From assembly GCA_900617975.1 (NCBI GenBank), contig UZAE01000341.1:1-25903 (forward strand): DNA of 25,903 bases. Direction: 5' to 3'. This stretch comes from Rodentolepis nana. Lineage: Eukaryota; Platyhelminthes; Cestoda; Cyclophyllidea; Hymenolepididae. This document shows positions 1-13,400 of this stretch, in pieces. A program made the position numbers and the translations under genes. Position 1 is the stretch's first letter. Every line of letters begins with the position of its first letter. The notes below the pieces were generated by a model, which saw only the letters and a list, made by a program, of their open reading frames with translations, searched no databases and was not told the origin of the DNA.

Positions 1-1454
1 GAAATTATCAATGTGTTCTATTTACAGAAATATGATAAAAAAATGAAAACGTGAAATAGTTTTATTAATGAAAATAAACCTGTAGCGGATTGCTACGCTA
101 GTAAAGCCTGACCGACTCAGAAATCTCTATGGCAGATTCTCCAACATCTAGCTAGACTCCCAGAACAAGCTAAGCTATAGCCCAGCTATAAGGGAAACAG
201 ATGTGTAGCACGGAATATGTTTATTCGGTGCGTATATTGATAGCAAAATGTAATGTTGGCAAAGCGATTAGTTATCAGATAACTAGTATAATTCGGGTGA
301 ACCATAATAGCTAAATATTTCTGAGTAATATTCTATAGCAGGATTTCTATTTTGTCATTGATGGAGTGTCCCACAACCTCAATTGTTAAATAAATATTTG
401 TGATCAGCTTTAGGGTGGATCGAATTCGAGAAATAAATTTGGGCTGAAATTAATGTATTATGGGAATTTCAGCTATCGATGTATTGAAAATTAGATGAAC
501 TTAGTAAAATTATTACAAATTATTTTCTAGTTTAACCATTTGATTGTCAGATTCAAATAATTTAAGTTAAGTTAAAAAGCATCGTTCTTCTTCACACAAT
601 AAATCAATGGCCTATCGCATGATTTATTTGAAAGAATATCAAGGCGCTTAATAAATTTAATAAATTTATCCAAAAATGTGCAAATAATGTCACATTTACT
701 ATAAATGATTGAGAATATTATAAGTATATGGCCATTGCAAGTTGATGAGTAGATTTAGAGCTTATTATTTATGAGCACAACTATTAAGAATAGTAACAAT
801 GAGATAGGGTGTTCTTTCATAATTTATGTTTTTTATTTACCATGCCTTCGCATTAGAAATGGAAAGCAAAATGACTTCAAACATTTCTTATATAACTAGT
901 TCCCATTATGTGGTGTACAGATTAATAATTTGCGAAATCTTTCAATGAGAATGGACACATATGTCTAATAGTAAAAATTTTAAGTCAACTCCTGAACTGT
1001 GCTCTGTTCAAATATTCGTCCTGAATTCAGGACTTGTTGATTGAACTCATATTCTATCACCTACTCTCCTTCACAATAAGTCTGTTCACGCTCACAGTTT
1101 TTGTTCAGTTTTCATCCATTATCATAACATTGTAACTAACACTGACTTGTCTCGTTTTTTAATAATTGAGTGACCTCTAAGTTGCTGTTTTGCCTTCATA
1201 AGTCTTTCACAATCTTAGACACCATTGGCTGTAATAACGTATCTTGACTCAGATATCGAGTATTTTCAGACATGATATTTAATGCGTGCACTCTTAGGTA
1301 TTTACTAAAATGTTGGGGAAACTGCGAGCGAATAATTCAAGAAAGACATTATAAAAGAAGTTTATTTTAAGTATTATAACACCCATGTTAGGCAAATTAT
1401 AAATATTTGAATAGGAAAAGCATTTTTATAGATTTGAATGTGAAAATGACTTAC
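1..1454. other. AT-rich intron / 3' edge of window, no confident exon
   Basis: This stretch lies downstream (in the minus-strand sense) of the last exon I can place. The DPP-family gene should continue here with the last propeller blades, but I found no reading frame with a convincing acceptor, donor and family match. Weak candidates, such as a frame ending at a GTAAAT donor near 841, lack a recognisable sequence. Around 80-180 there is a short less AT-rich patch with small dyads (GTAGC..GCTAC) that could be an old repeat; I cannot identify it. Confidence 0.5.
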
Positions 1455-1483
1455 AAAGTTAATCCATCCGAACCGCGCCTCTT
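1455..1483 (-). CDS. Possible 29-nt microexon of the DPP-family gene
   Basis: A good acceptor (TTTAGATTTATTCAG) and a strong donor (GTAAGTCATT) flank 29 nt that read KRRGSDGLT plus two bases in phase 0, the phase left by the preceding exon at 1768-1891. It would extend the hydrophilic turn after the SIRT end of that exon, where family members have a variable loop. The short length means the reading frame itself carries little weight. The call rests on both splice sites and the matching phase. Confidence 0.42.
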
Positions 1484-4400
1484 CTGAATAAATCTAAAAG
1501 CTCAAAATAGTATTCACATCATGTATTTAGTTAACTGGATGACTATTTAAATCATATTATCTTGATTTTTAACGACCGACCGCAGTCAAACTAGTTAATG
1601 TTCCTAAATGCAACTCGAAATAACCACAACACCACCGTTGTTGAAATTTTATTTAAGTTACAAAACATCAATTACTACTACCAAATATCGGTTGAATGCG
1701 AAGCGTTATTTTGAGAATTTTGCCTTTTAAGGATTGTTCAGACTTCAGTGTGAGTGAAAATACTTACCGTTCGAATAGACTTGGAGTTGACATCGCCGAC
1801 CACAATCCAGCCCATGTCCCACTTTCTCGACACCCAACCGCACAGAAAACGCTCACCGTCTATCCACTTGAAGAAGGACATGTACACCTCTCTGGCAATT
1901 GAATAAAAGATAAGAGTCTTATATAAATGCAAAAATAATACGCTCTAACTATTTTAATAGATTGGCAAACTAAATGGTGCTTTTAATTCAAGTGATTACC
2001 TTACATGATATCCTTTTATAATTTTCATTAACTGAGCAACAGTAGAATTGCATTTGTCCTGAAAATGGTGCATTAAACTCATCCAACTTTACACAAATAG
2101 AATTAAGCGCGGACAATGCGGTATGATACATAATTCATATATCGTAGTGGTGTAACAATAAATTTATTCTTTAAGTTCCTTTCTCCGCATCTTAATAATT
2201 AAACGTCTAGACTTAGTGTGAGCTTTCAATGAATCTACGCTTTGATCAAATTTAGCCATTTGCAAAGTTTGCTGTAAATTTGGCTAGTTTATGAAATGCA
2301 TTTCATACTCATCTTTTTAAGTATAAACATGATCGACATGCCTTCAATAGTAATGTTAAAAGTTTTGAAGAACGATGTATACATGCATTGCAAATAATTC
2401 ATCCCTCATGCAGATGAAACATTTAATCTATTCTCTCTTCCAACACCACGACTTTAAGATTCACTCCTTTACACGTTTGAAACCGTTGCCAGGAAACATT
2501 GCTGTCAATCTCAAGACCAATCTAGTCTTCTCTTTATAAAAATCATTTTTCATATAGTATTTCAGAAAATAATTAAAGCTCATTGTCTGACCTGTTCATC
2601 ACGATGACGCAGGCGTCAATATCTACAAAGTGTAGATCGCAAACCGCGGGCAATATAATACTGCGTGGGTGTTAATAGCACACCAATGTTCTCGATAAAT
2701 AAACCAATGCCTATTTACTTCTTGAACGCACATCCTTTCATAAACTTATCAACCAAAACGGACTCTCGGTGTCAAATTTCATGCAAAAGTAGGGTCAATT
2801 AAAATGGTGAGTTAAAACAAATTTGAAGATGCTGAGATACTAACAGAGCATGATTTTTCTGAGCTGAGTAATGCGGATGTATAAGCCCATAGCCTTGATC
2901 CCAATCTACTGACCCCTTCCCAATCTCTAGCACCCTGACTACCAGCTCACTTTCTTTAGAATATTACAACACGACGATGGGGTTAGTCTTTTATTCCATT
3001 AAAACTTCTGAGAACCACTTAACCTGCTTCTATATGTAAGTATGTAAATTCCACACAAAGCAAATGAATTCCTCCAACAATTTGCAACACAAACTATGTG
3101 CCTGATTCATTGCCAGCTGGTTTATTTAATTATCTCTAACGGCATTTATGCATGCCATCGGGGCTGCATTGCAGTACATTCATTCACGACCGCCCTGTAC
3201 CACTTCAGACGAGAGAGGGAGGGTGGGGGGGGGGGGGGGTGGGGAGGGGAGAGGGAGATTGAGAGAGCGCGGGCAATTCTTCCTGTTGATTTACCTCGTG
3301 TGCAAAGCGCCTTTTGTGGATGGCTGACTTCAGGCTTGGGCCACATTACAAGGCGTATGCATATGCTTTTCTTTTTCAAATGCAAACAACAAAACAAGTC
3401 GAAGTTGAATCAGCCATTTCGTGAATGTAAATAAATCACTTCACACACTCAATTAACGTTCTAAGACTGCGAATGTTATCAGGAATTAGTAATGCCACAA
3501 ACTCTGGAAAATTTGCAAAAGCAAAACTGAGAGACCACATATGGAACTTTTTATTCTAAATACCAAATATCTGATAACTTTAAAATTAATTATTTATTCT
3601 CGCTTTGAGCCTTTGAAAAAATTAATAATTTGATAATGATAGCAATAGAAGGTATCTATTGTCTTTTATTCGAGTACTTTGATATGATGGCTCTAATATT
3701 TAAATTCCACTGACTTGATCTCCAAGCTACGACATAAACAATTGAACTTACATAGCCTACCACAATAGAGGACCTTCAATAATCTTTCCATCATTAGTAA
3801 AGTCGATCATATATACAAGTACGATAACCTTCTATTTACTAACATGTTATGAGTGTGAAACAAAGTAAAATAATAGTGCCATACCGTTTGTTTGATTTTT
3901 AATCGTGTGTAAAAATATGGGAAATTACTTTTGAACCAGTTTTTTGGTATAAACATCATTTTAAAATTTAGACAATATCACCTTTACTTGCAAATATGAG
4001 GAATGTGATATATACTGATGATACTTGAAAGTTGTTTAAACTTACGCAGGAATGTTCGGTGGCTTGGCAAATCGGATGAGCTCACCAACAGACATCACGT
4101 AGACGTAGAGGCTCAAAATCGGAAGGTTGGGTTTCGGTTTCTCTCCGGCCTAAAAGGGAATAACTTCACCTATTTTTAATCATTTTATTGTTTATTGTTG
4201 CTTTTCTGAGGCTAGACGGTGAGAGATATTACTCATTGATAAATTAGCTTAAGGACGGGACGGAAATGGCGCAGACTAAATATTTATTTTTACTTCTATT
4301 CTATTGTTGTGTCCATGGATATTGCATACCAAAGGCTTATTAATTCGCATAAAACCGTCAATAAACTTATTCATAAATGTATATATATATTTGTTGCAAA

Positions 4401-7400
4401 GGTTTTGATCTGACTTTTCAGAAGAATATATTTTCACTATTTGAAACAGCAATTAAAGAATAACAAGTACCAAAACCTATTTCACAGTCATCAATATCTG
4501 TTTGGAGATACAGTTTTCAATGTTGCGGCATTAATAAATTAAGTTGAAACTTCTTTAATATAGAGTGAATCTATGTTATTTCTAGGTTTGGAATAATGTT
4601 TCTCTAGCCGCAGAAGTTGCTCATAAGGGTCAAATGACATAGGTCATTATTACCAATCACAAGGTCGGTGACATGTACCAGTCATTGATAATTTAAAGTA
4701 TAGACATGTTTGGCCATCTTCCATTAGAACATGAAAACGACTACCTTCCGTAGACTAGATGAGTTGACCAGCAAAACATAAAGTGAATTGGTGAGTAAAT
4801 TAATATTCTTCCATATTTGTTATGCCATTAATGTGATTGATGTGCGTTTTAGTAATATTTTATTTATTGCTACTAAAGCTGGTGCTACTTCGTTAAATTC
4901 ACTGGGCTTATAACATTTAACCCAGATTAAAGTAAAATAACGTCTGATTACACAGCTCTACATGAAATATTATATTAAAATTTCAGATTGTTCTTGGGTT
5001 ATACAAACATTAAAACCAAATCAATTTTACGACATTCGAGATTGTGTGAGATAATGGTTTGAAGTAGGTTTAACACCGAATCAAACTTTTCACACTTCGG
5101 ATAGATTATATGTATTAAATGGTTATTTGCTTAGAAAGCACATCATAAAATTCTCTGCCAAAACAAAAAAAACCGTTTCTTGAAATTGTTTTAACCTTTG
5201 AGAAGATGAAACGGTGGGAATGACTCACCATCGGATAAGCGTGTTCTACGACTTCAGGTCCAAATGGACTGTTGAGATTTTCGTAGTAGATCAGCTTCAA
5301 CTTTGTGACTTCAGTCTCGTCAATGGAAGCAAAGGCCAGGTAATTCCCATCTGGACTCCACCAAAAAGTTTGTGAAGCACCCAATATTTCCTCTATAAAA
5401 GCGCAATCAATTATGAATGTAAAAATATGCAGATAGTATTTACAAAACGGTTTATCTGAAATTGTTAAGCTAAAAACATGTTTCCTGTTGTTTTCGACAG
5501 CTGGCTAACTAGTTATTATTAGAATGATGATTTAAGGAAATGATATATTTTTTTCTAAATTAACTGCCAAAATACGCAAAACCAGATATGTGAAACCTTA
5601 TTTAATTATTTTTGTTTATAAACATAAGAACTAAATTAGTCTAGGTACTGTAAACTTCGAGGAGCCCTTACTTATAATAAACTTGCTTTTAACATTTTAC
5701 CTTATAAATTTTCTTGCATATTCTTTACAAGTATGCTTTGTAATTTTATGCTGCACGAAAATTATAAAAGGGAAAGAATATTTGATTCTCTATTCATGAT
5801 AATAATATTGTTATTTATCACATTATTCATTACAGAAAAATATCATTTAATCTTGCATAATGTAAATTGAGAACATGTTATAACGTCAAATCTAATCTAT
5901 TTTAATTTAATTATCTATTTTTTTAATGTAATGTCGTATTCATTTAAATGAATTGTATCGGACATGAATTTGTCTTAGAATTCAAATTTTTGACTTTCTT
6001 AAAATTCTAGCCATTAATTTGGCTAAATATCAAAGTATTTTTGAAATTCAAATTACCCTTTATTGTTTACGATTAATACTTAAGAGGGGATAAATTTCAA
6101 GGAATTTCAAATACTCATTTACCGCTAGGAGAAATAATGTTCGCACACATTTTGTGTCAAATTTAAAATCGGTTAGAATACTAAAGGCCTTTTTTATTAA
6201 CTAAACTTGTAGTATTATTTAATTAAATATAAAATTGAGCCAAAGAATATTTAATAAAATAAGGTTAAATTTCTTTCATTCAACTTATTTTTTAAAGAAT
6301 ACATAAAAAATGATCTGCCCGCTGACAAATTCAACAGATTTTTATTAAACTTATCCAACATTTGAACCTAAATACTCTGAGGTAGCATCGCTAATTTTAT
6401 TAAATAAATAAACATCAATTGTAGATAGGGAATTAAAATGCTCAGACGGAACTAGAATCATCTCAATTTAAGTTCTTAACGCTAAGCTTTAGAAATTCCA
6501 AACACTTTAACTTAAATAGACTAGCGAACAGTGATTTTCAAGCCCATCTTATGCGATTACATTGTTATTTAACACCTTCAGTTGCCAAACATCAGGCAAC
6601 TTGCAGCTAAATAGCCTACTTAACTTTTCCTTAATTGGTTACAAGGACTGTTTTAATCTGTTCAACCAAAATGAGTGAATAATGAAATGCCTTATAAAAC
6701 AATAATTGAATTGCAACATTGAAGTCACAATTTAATTTCCTAGTGGTACAACGATTAACGTGATCGGTTGCGGGTTTAGGGGTCTCGAGTCTGAATCCCA
6801 TAGTTATACACTTACTGAGATGATTGTGACATCTAAATAGGGGACTTTGAAATTGTCAAGCGAAAGGAATTGCGATGATTGGTGGAGGGCCTATTATTAG
6901 TTGCACATTCATGTTTACAGACCCGATTTAAAATCATGACAACTTATGGACGAATGATTAGATTAGATTTCAATCATAGTAATATTTAAAAAAGGTACCT
7001 TCATAAAGAAATCCAGCAACGCCATAGAGAACACCTTTCTTGTAGATATCCTGCGTGATTGGAATGGGCATATTTTGTTGTGTCTTATTGAACGGATTTC
7101 TTTGAATGTAAATTTGATTTTCGTGTACAAACGCCTAAAAAGACAAAACACTTTAAATAAACAAGAGTCATACTAACATTAATGACAAGAGACTTCCAAT
7201 TCAAGTTTGCTTCTCAGATAAAGCACCATCCTTGCGTCTGTTTATTCTGTGTAGATGGCTTTTATCATTTCACCATACTTACGTAAAGTTCCAAATTAGA
7301 TGCATGCAAATGGCAAAATTTCATTTTTAAATAATTTTTTAATTTTAATTTTAAGGTCACGTGTTTGTAATTTACTCTACAAGAACCAACATTGCACGCC

Positions 7401-10400
7401 TATTCAAGAGGTGTTACTGCAGAGGTATATTCTTTTATAGAACCACATAAAGGGATCTAGGCAATAATTATATCCTCTCTTTTCACTCAATCATCAAAAT
7501 GGACAACAAATCATTAATAAATAAAGGTTAATTACTAATACTAATCTTCCTTAAAACTATGACAAAGTTTAATTTTCCTCGGCACGTGAGTCAAATTTGC
7601 TACTTCATGTTAAAATTTGTTCAATTTATATTGCCTGCAGTAATAACATAAAACGCGATAAGAGATTTAAGATAACCCCAACGTTATCAAAATTAGCATT
7701 TTTGAACTAAAATTAACCTTTAGTCGAACAACGCAAAAACGATGGCCATTGGTGAGTATCATTGAATTTCAAGATGTAAACTTCGGTCAAATTAATATTT
7801 TGTATTTGACAACCCGAAGACTGCATGAAATTTCTTTAGCAATTATTTTATCATTCAGAAAGCTGTTTCTTAAGAAAGTATATTGATTAATGAATGCATC
7901 AAGTCGAAACTCTATCCTTAAAGAATTTCAAAGTGAAATAGAAAAAAAACTGACTAAACACATGTTCTTTTCCCACTAACAATATCGACATTGACTATAC
8001 AGAAATGAGGCGCATTTAAAATGAAAACATTTAAAATGGAAAGAATTGAGCCAGATGGGAAAGTCGCTACCGACATGCTGAAATAGAACTGACAGCAAGT
8101 GAGTTAACTAATTGAGGAATTCAATAAATTCCACACGAATGAGAAAAATAACCATATAATCATGCAGCTAATAAAAAATCGATTACAAAATCGACTTAGT
8201 GAATTAAATGTTTGAAATCAGTTTAATCATAAGTACTGAAGTCACGTATTGCAATCTTTATTTAAAAGAAGGAAACAGACCAAAATTTCTTCTCATATCT
8301 AGTACTATTTGATGAAAAAGCATATCGAAAGTCATATATATATATAACTTAGTTATTCTTACTGCGTATAATAATATACTTTATAATTAATCGTAAACGA
8401 TGTGGTAATGAAATACCATTTCTATGTGCGCTGTTAGGCAAGATGATAATTCGATTTTCTGCAACAAATAGAAACTATCGTAACCCCTTCGAAATTAGCT
8501 CTAATATTGTCAAACTTTCTGGTTAGATGTTTCCAGAGTCAAAGTAATAATCAAAAAAATAATCTTTTTAGGACTATATATATAAAAAACAAATGAAAAC
8601 TGTTCATAGATTCAGATAGGGACTTATCGATAAAATAAATATTCGGTTAAAGAAACTACTAAAAATGTATCTAATTTTGCTGACATGTATTTCTTTCAGG
8701 CTTGGGATGGTAATCTATGATATAAGGAATTCTGCATACAAAAATAGTGCAGATTGTATACACTACATACTTGATACCTCGTTAACAGAAAATTTTGAAA
8801 AATTTAAAATTGCTGTAACTGAGAAGATTAATTAAAAAATGGGCCTTGAACGAGAATTTGTAACACATCAAAATATATGAGAGTTAATATTACCTGACTA
8901 ATAAACCTTTAACTATCATATTTGGCTCATACAAATTGTAAAATATTATCTACCAATTTACACTATACAAGTAAGAATTACATAAAGTCAAACGTTAAAA
9001 TAATACAAACTGCCTAAAATCATGTAGAAGCATACAAATGTTTTCCGTCTTTAGATGAAAAGAATAGTTTGAAGTAGTTGGAGTGATCATGCCAACTAAT
9101 CAACTGATTGATGAACCCTGGATATTTGCTTGATAATTCCGATGACAGTACTCAAATTTTGCATTTTTCGAATAGGCAGTACCGTTAATTTCGCTATCTT
9201 AACATAATTCTAGGAATGAGTCATCTATTCCTTATTTCACTCGACTCCAGTCTCTTCACTGTGTTAAGGCATCTTAAAATAGTTTGTCTTGGGGTGCGCG
9301 ATAGACTGACCTCTGGGCAACGTGTACTCATACAGCAAAATTATTCTATGAATCAGTAGTTGACTTCTCACTTCAAACTACCATGACCCCACTGTGAATC
9401 ATTATTTTGTCCCCTCCCCTCTCGAATTTGTCACACTTTGATGTTCCTCCTCCCCCCTGTGAAGCCTGAAAACAATTAAGGGGCTATTGATAACTATCAA
9501 AACGCGGTGTGTGGGATAGGCTTACCTCCTCGTGGTGCACCCTGGGCAACGTATAATCATACGGCAAAAAAGTCTATTAACCGGCAGTTGACTTCTCACT
9601 TCTTCTCACTTTGATGTTCCTCCTCCCCTCTTTGAAAAGCCCGAAGTCAACTATCAAAACGCCTGCCATTTGTTATCAATAAATAAATACTATCAAAACG
9701 CCTGCCATTCGAAATAAAAATAAATAAATGATGGTCTGTCTTATCACGCATTGCGAAATAATGCAATGCGAAATAGTAAGAAAATTCACAGAGACGATCA
9801 AAGTGAGGACACCGTCTTGTGTGGTATAAGTATCCCAACTAGCAAAAAAATAGACGCCACCGAGATAAAATTTGAGTTTAAAAATAAAAAGGGGTTAATT
9901 ATTAAAATGTAAAAAATGAAGATTTACCAGAACATCGGATTTTGGCGAAAATTGAGCATGATTTAGCATGGGTTGCTTATTTCCTTCCTCAAATGGCCCA
10001 ATGTCAACTCTCGCCAAAATTGTCGGATTCTTGCCTCTGAATCAAGAAATAAAAGCTTTAAGTAAATTTATCATAATGAAAGCAATTGGCAATTGTGAAA
10101 CAGTACATGATATTGAAAGATAACCATGTTGATAAAATTATCGAATCAAAGAAAATCAGACTCTAAGGCATGAAAATGAACAGAAATTCAATCTTAAAAT
10201 AATGAAATAACAGTTTGCCCAATTTGATTAATATACGGCTCACAAATATTACAAAACAGGGGGTGTGCGATAGACTAGCATCCACGTGGTGCACTCTGGG
10301 CGACGTATACTCATGCGGCAAAAAAGTCTATTGACCGGCGGTTCATCTTTGAAACGCTCTTCTATTCCCACCCCCTTCTCGACTTTTTCACTCTGATGTT

Positions 10401-13400
10401 CCTTCCCCTCTGTGGAGCCTGAAGTCCACTAAAGGGCTAATGATAACTATCAAAACGCCTGCCATTTGTTATCAATAAATATTTTGAGAAATTGATGAGG
10501 ATTACCGTTGCCGAGACGAACTCCATATCGCCTAATTCCTTGAAAATGAACGGAAATTCAATCTTAAAATTATGAATTAACAGTTTACCAAATTTGATTA
10601 TTATAACGCTTACTAATATTACAAAGCAGTGAATGTGTAGACATGAACTATTTACCTTAGGATGCAAAGTAATAATTTTTTAGAATATAATCTATATATT
10701 TTCAATTTGTTAGTTTTTTCGATAAGAACCAAAAACTGTTAAAAGTTAGTGATAATTGTGGACGATGCTTATGTTAAATCTTTAGACGAAATAGCATTCT
10801 CTTCTACTGTCAATGTCCAAAAATATGGTCAGTTAAAAAGAAACCCTCAGCTTGATTTATGCAGTTCATTTGAATGTTAGTAAATACTGATTCATTTCCA
10901 CACCAACTCACTCCTACTTCTTGCCTTGAAGCATTGCCATTTATAATACCTCCTAATATTTAAAATGACCGCCGATTGAAGATCTCGTCACGCAAAAGTT
11001 TTGAGTTGATTATTTTGTTTCATCTTAAATTATTAAGAAATTCTTTCTAAGAAAGTTAATTCAAGTAATGTGTATGCGCTTTAATTATGGTCTAAGGTTT
11101 GATAAAAAAATGATTTTAGTGCATTTTAGGAAAACCACTTTTTCAACCTCTCAATTACCAGATCTTCATAAGATTTACTTAAAGTAAGATAATCGTGCCT
11201 AACTTCTGTTTATAATGATCATATTTTGATAAGTTGAAAGTTAAATTGCTTCTTCATGAAAATTTAATTATTATTTAACATCTTTAAACAATTTTATTTG
11301 TTGAAGGTCTTGCAGATTTTTGGAGTTAAGTTTTCACATAACTTGGAGCTGAGTTTGAAATCAATTGCTTTGTGGGGTTAATAAAACAAGTAAATTGCTT
11401 CTAGCCATTTGATTTAACAATGAAATCTAAACGAATGGAATAAATTAATTGGCAATAACATTTTATATTTTAAGTTAAACTTAAAAATCTAATTTAAACT
11501 AGGTGGAATCGTTTTAATGGAAGTGTCATCCATTTTAATTATGAAATAAGCAATGAAAATATTTTACGTGCTCTTTTAATTAAAAGTTATGTTGCATATT
11601 AAAGTCCGCTTGCTTGGGAAGTCATTTAGGGAAACGAAGGAAGAAGTCGGAAAGAATACTTTCAAAAGATTTGCTAAAACTTAATCCGGAAAGAAGGGTG
11701 GGCGATGGACTTACCTCCACGTGGTGCACCCTGGGCAACGTATGCTCATGCACCAAAAAAGTCCATAAATCGGCAGTTGAGTTCAAACTAGCACCAAAAA
11801 AGTCCATAAATCGGCAGTTGAGTTCTGATTTCAAAATACCTTGATCTCAATGGATGCCATATTCCACCACTTTCACAATACTCACCTTACCTTCTCTGCC
11901 TTCGTGTCTGTCTCTTTTGCATCTTTGAATTTCTCTTCTGCTTCCCTCTCCCCTCGACTTTTTGTGACTTTTGATGTTCCTCCTCTCCTCTGTGAAAACC
12001 GTAGTCAACTAAAGGGCTACTGATGACTATCATAAATCCTACCATTTTATATAAATAAATCCGCAAAGTATGGTATTATTTAAAACATAGCAATACATAT
12101 CTTTCATTACTGAAAAGCTTATGGTTGCCAATAAAATGTTAAGGGTGTGTAACTGAATCAAAAGTGGAAATAAATATAAATAAATAAAGAAAAATAGTTT
12201 ATCAAAATTTGTACGTGCATTTTTATGGTATCCTTTCATTTAAAGCCATTTTGCTTTAAATGAGAGCTTAGAATTACCTTAATTTTATTATTGTAGGTCC
12301 TTATTTTAATGACTGATTACTGATTCCCATGCACTAAGGGGAAGCTATTCGTTCCATTATGATGCGCATACATTTGGGAACGAATAGTTTTTTTGATTCG
12401 AAAGGTCATTATAATAAATAGAAATTAGTAGACAATATCAAATAACCCGCCCATATCTTTCCACTGAATAAAAATGAATGATTGAAATGATTGGAGGACA
12501 AAACAGGGGTAATTTTTTCGAAATATAGCAAAGTGGTCACAATATCGATTTCCTTTTCACTTGATTGGCATATTCGAAAGGATCACTTTTTAAGCCATTA
12601 GGCATTGGGGTGATTTTGGCTAATACCTTGTTATTACAGTTTAACCATTTCTAAAGATTTATTAGCTCTTATTTTGCATATGATTAGAAGAAATTTCCCA
12701 ACAGGTGCTAATTTGTGAAAAGCAAAGAGCCTTAATGAAACGCTGATTTATTACCTAATAGTGAGACTTAGAAATGTAGGAATATGATTTTCATAATATA
12801 AAGAGGGAACGGTATTTTCAAGTAAATCAACCCTATATAGATGCTTAGCTACCAATTAAAAATTCGAAAAAAACATACGCACGCGCATGGCAACACGTTT
12901 CTATACAAACAATACAATGCAGAACATTTACGTAAATTGCTACTTTGTACGAAACTTGCCAACCGAAAAACGAATTATTTAATTTTCTAAATTTTGCATA
13001 TAGGAGTCCTTTGAGTCCCCCCCCCCCCGAAACGTGGGAACCCATAACGTGGCACAGATGATTGTTAGACTAGCACAAGATGCATAACTGATAACTCAAA
13101 TTAGAGTACTCTAATTCGGACAGTTTAAGATAATCGTAATATTGCTTATTCATCTAGTCATCTAATCCAGATTCTACGTTTTCATCAGTAAAGCAGATTT
13201 CGTTGATAACCCGGGGGTTTAGGAAACCGAATTGCCACTTACAGCAATAGGAATAGCATGTGCATTGAAATATGCACCTCTTAATGTAGCATGGGAACTT
13301 TTTCTCAGAAAGAATCATGAAATAAGATTTCTCCCTTTAAAATTTGAGAATATCTATTATTTTGGTAATTGCAAATCAAACGATATTTCATTGTAAATAA

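Larger units (their letters stand above)
1892..4045. other. Intron of the DPP-family gene
   Basis: Large intron between two strong exons. It holds a purine run with 15 consecutive G (3211-3273) and a locally GC-richer patch with three adjacent dyads (2605-2684), both listed separately. I see no further exon. The reading frames around 3096-3434 cross the G-rich tract and look like chance. Confidence 0.7.
7135..9927. other. Intron region(s) in which one propeller segment of the gene should lie
   Basis: Between SDVL (ending at 9928) and AFVHEN (starting at 7134) the family needs about 40-50 residues including an F-R-H-S-Y-x-A-x-Y-D-I-Y-D strand and a W-x-P-x-G turn. Both flanking exons end or begin in phase 0. 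Only two weak candidate exons were found (8417-8458 and 7718-7820). The region also holds two tandem SINE copies (9291-9730) and a TA tract at 8334-8346. Confidence 0.6.

Noticed and set aside
1696..1902. 68-codon plus-strand frame
   Set aside because: Shadow of the real minus-strand DPP-family exon at 1768-1891.
3096..3434. 112-codon plus-strand reading frame across the G-rich tract, and its antisense partner
   Set aside because: Its length comes from the stop-poor purine tract; no splice sites, family match or coding composition outside the tract.
6738..6810. Possible functional tRNA gene
   Set aside because: A- and B-box-like motifs are degenerate and no closed acceptor stem is visible; treated as an old SINE fragment.
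8893..8960. Exon-like segment CKLVDNIYNLYEPNMIVKGL between a TAG acceptor and a GTAATAT donor
   Set aside because: Phase 2 on leaving does not match the next exon and the sequence does not resemble the missing blade.
10132..10169. Counterpart of the microexon next to local-duplication copy 1 (SLIFFDSIILST)
   Set aside because: Weak GTTATC donor, and joining it to the next exon creates a stop codon (TG + A).
11614..12023. Reading frames on both strands around 11.6-12.0 kb
   Set aside because: They lie wholly or largely within SINE-like copy D and repeat its sequence; no independent coding signal.
13243..13310. Exon-like segment with a strong GTAAGTGG donor (KSSHATLRGAYFNAHAIPIA)
   Set aside because: Needs two bases from the previous exon and leaves phase 0, which fits neither neighbour; no family similarity.
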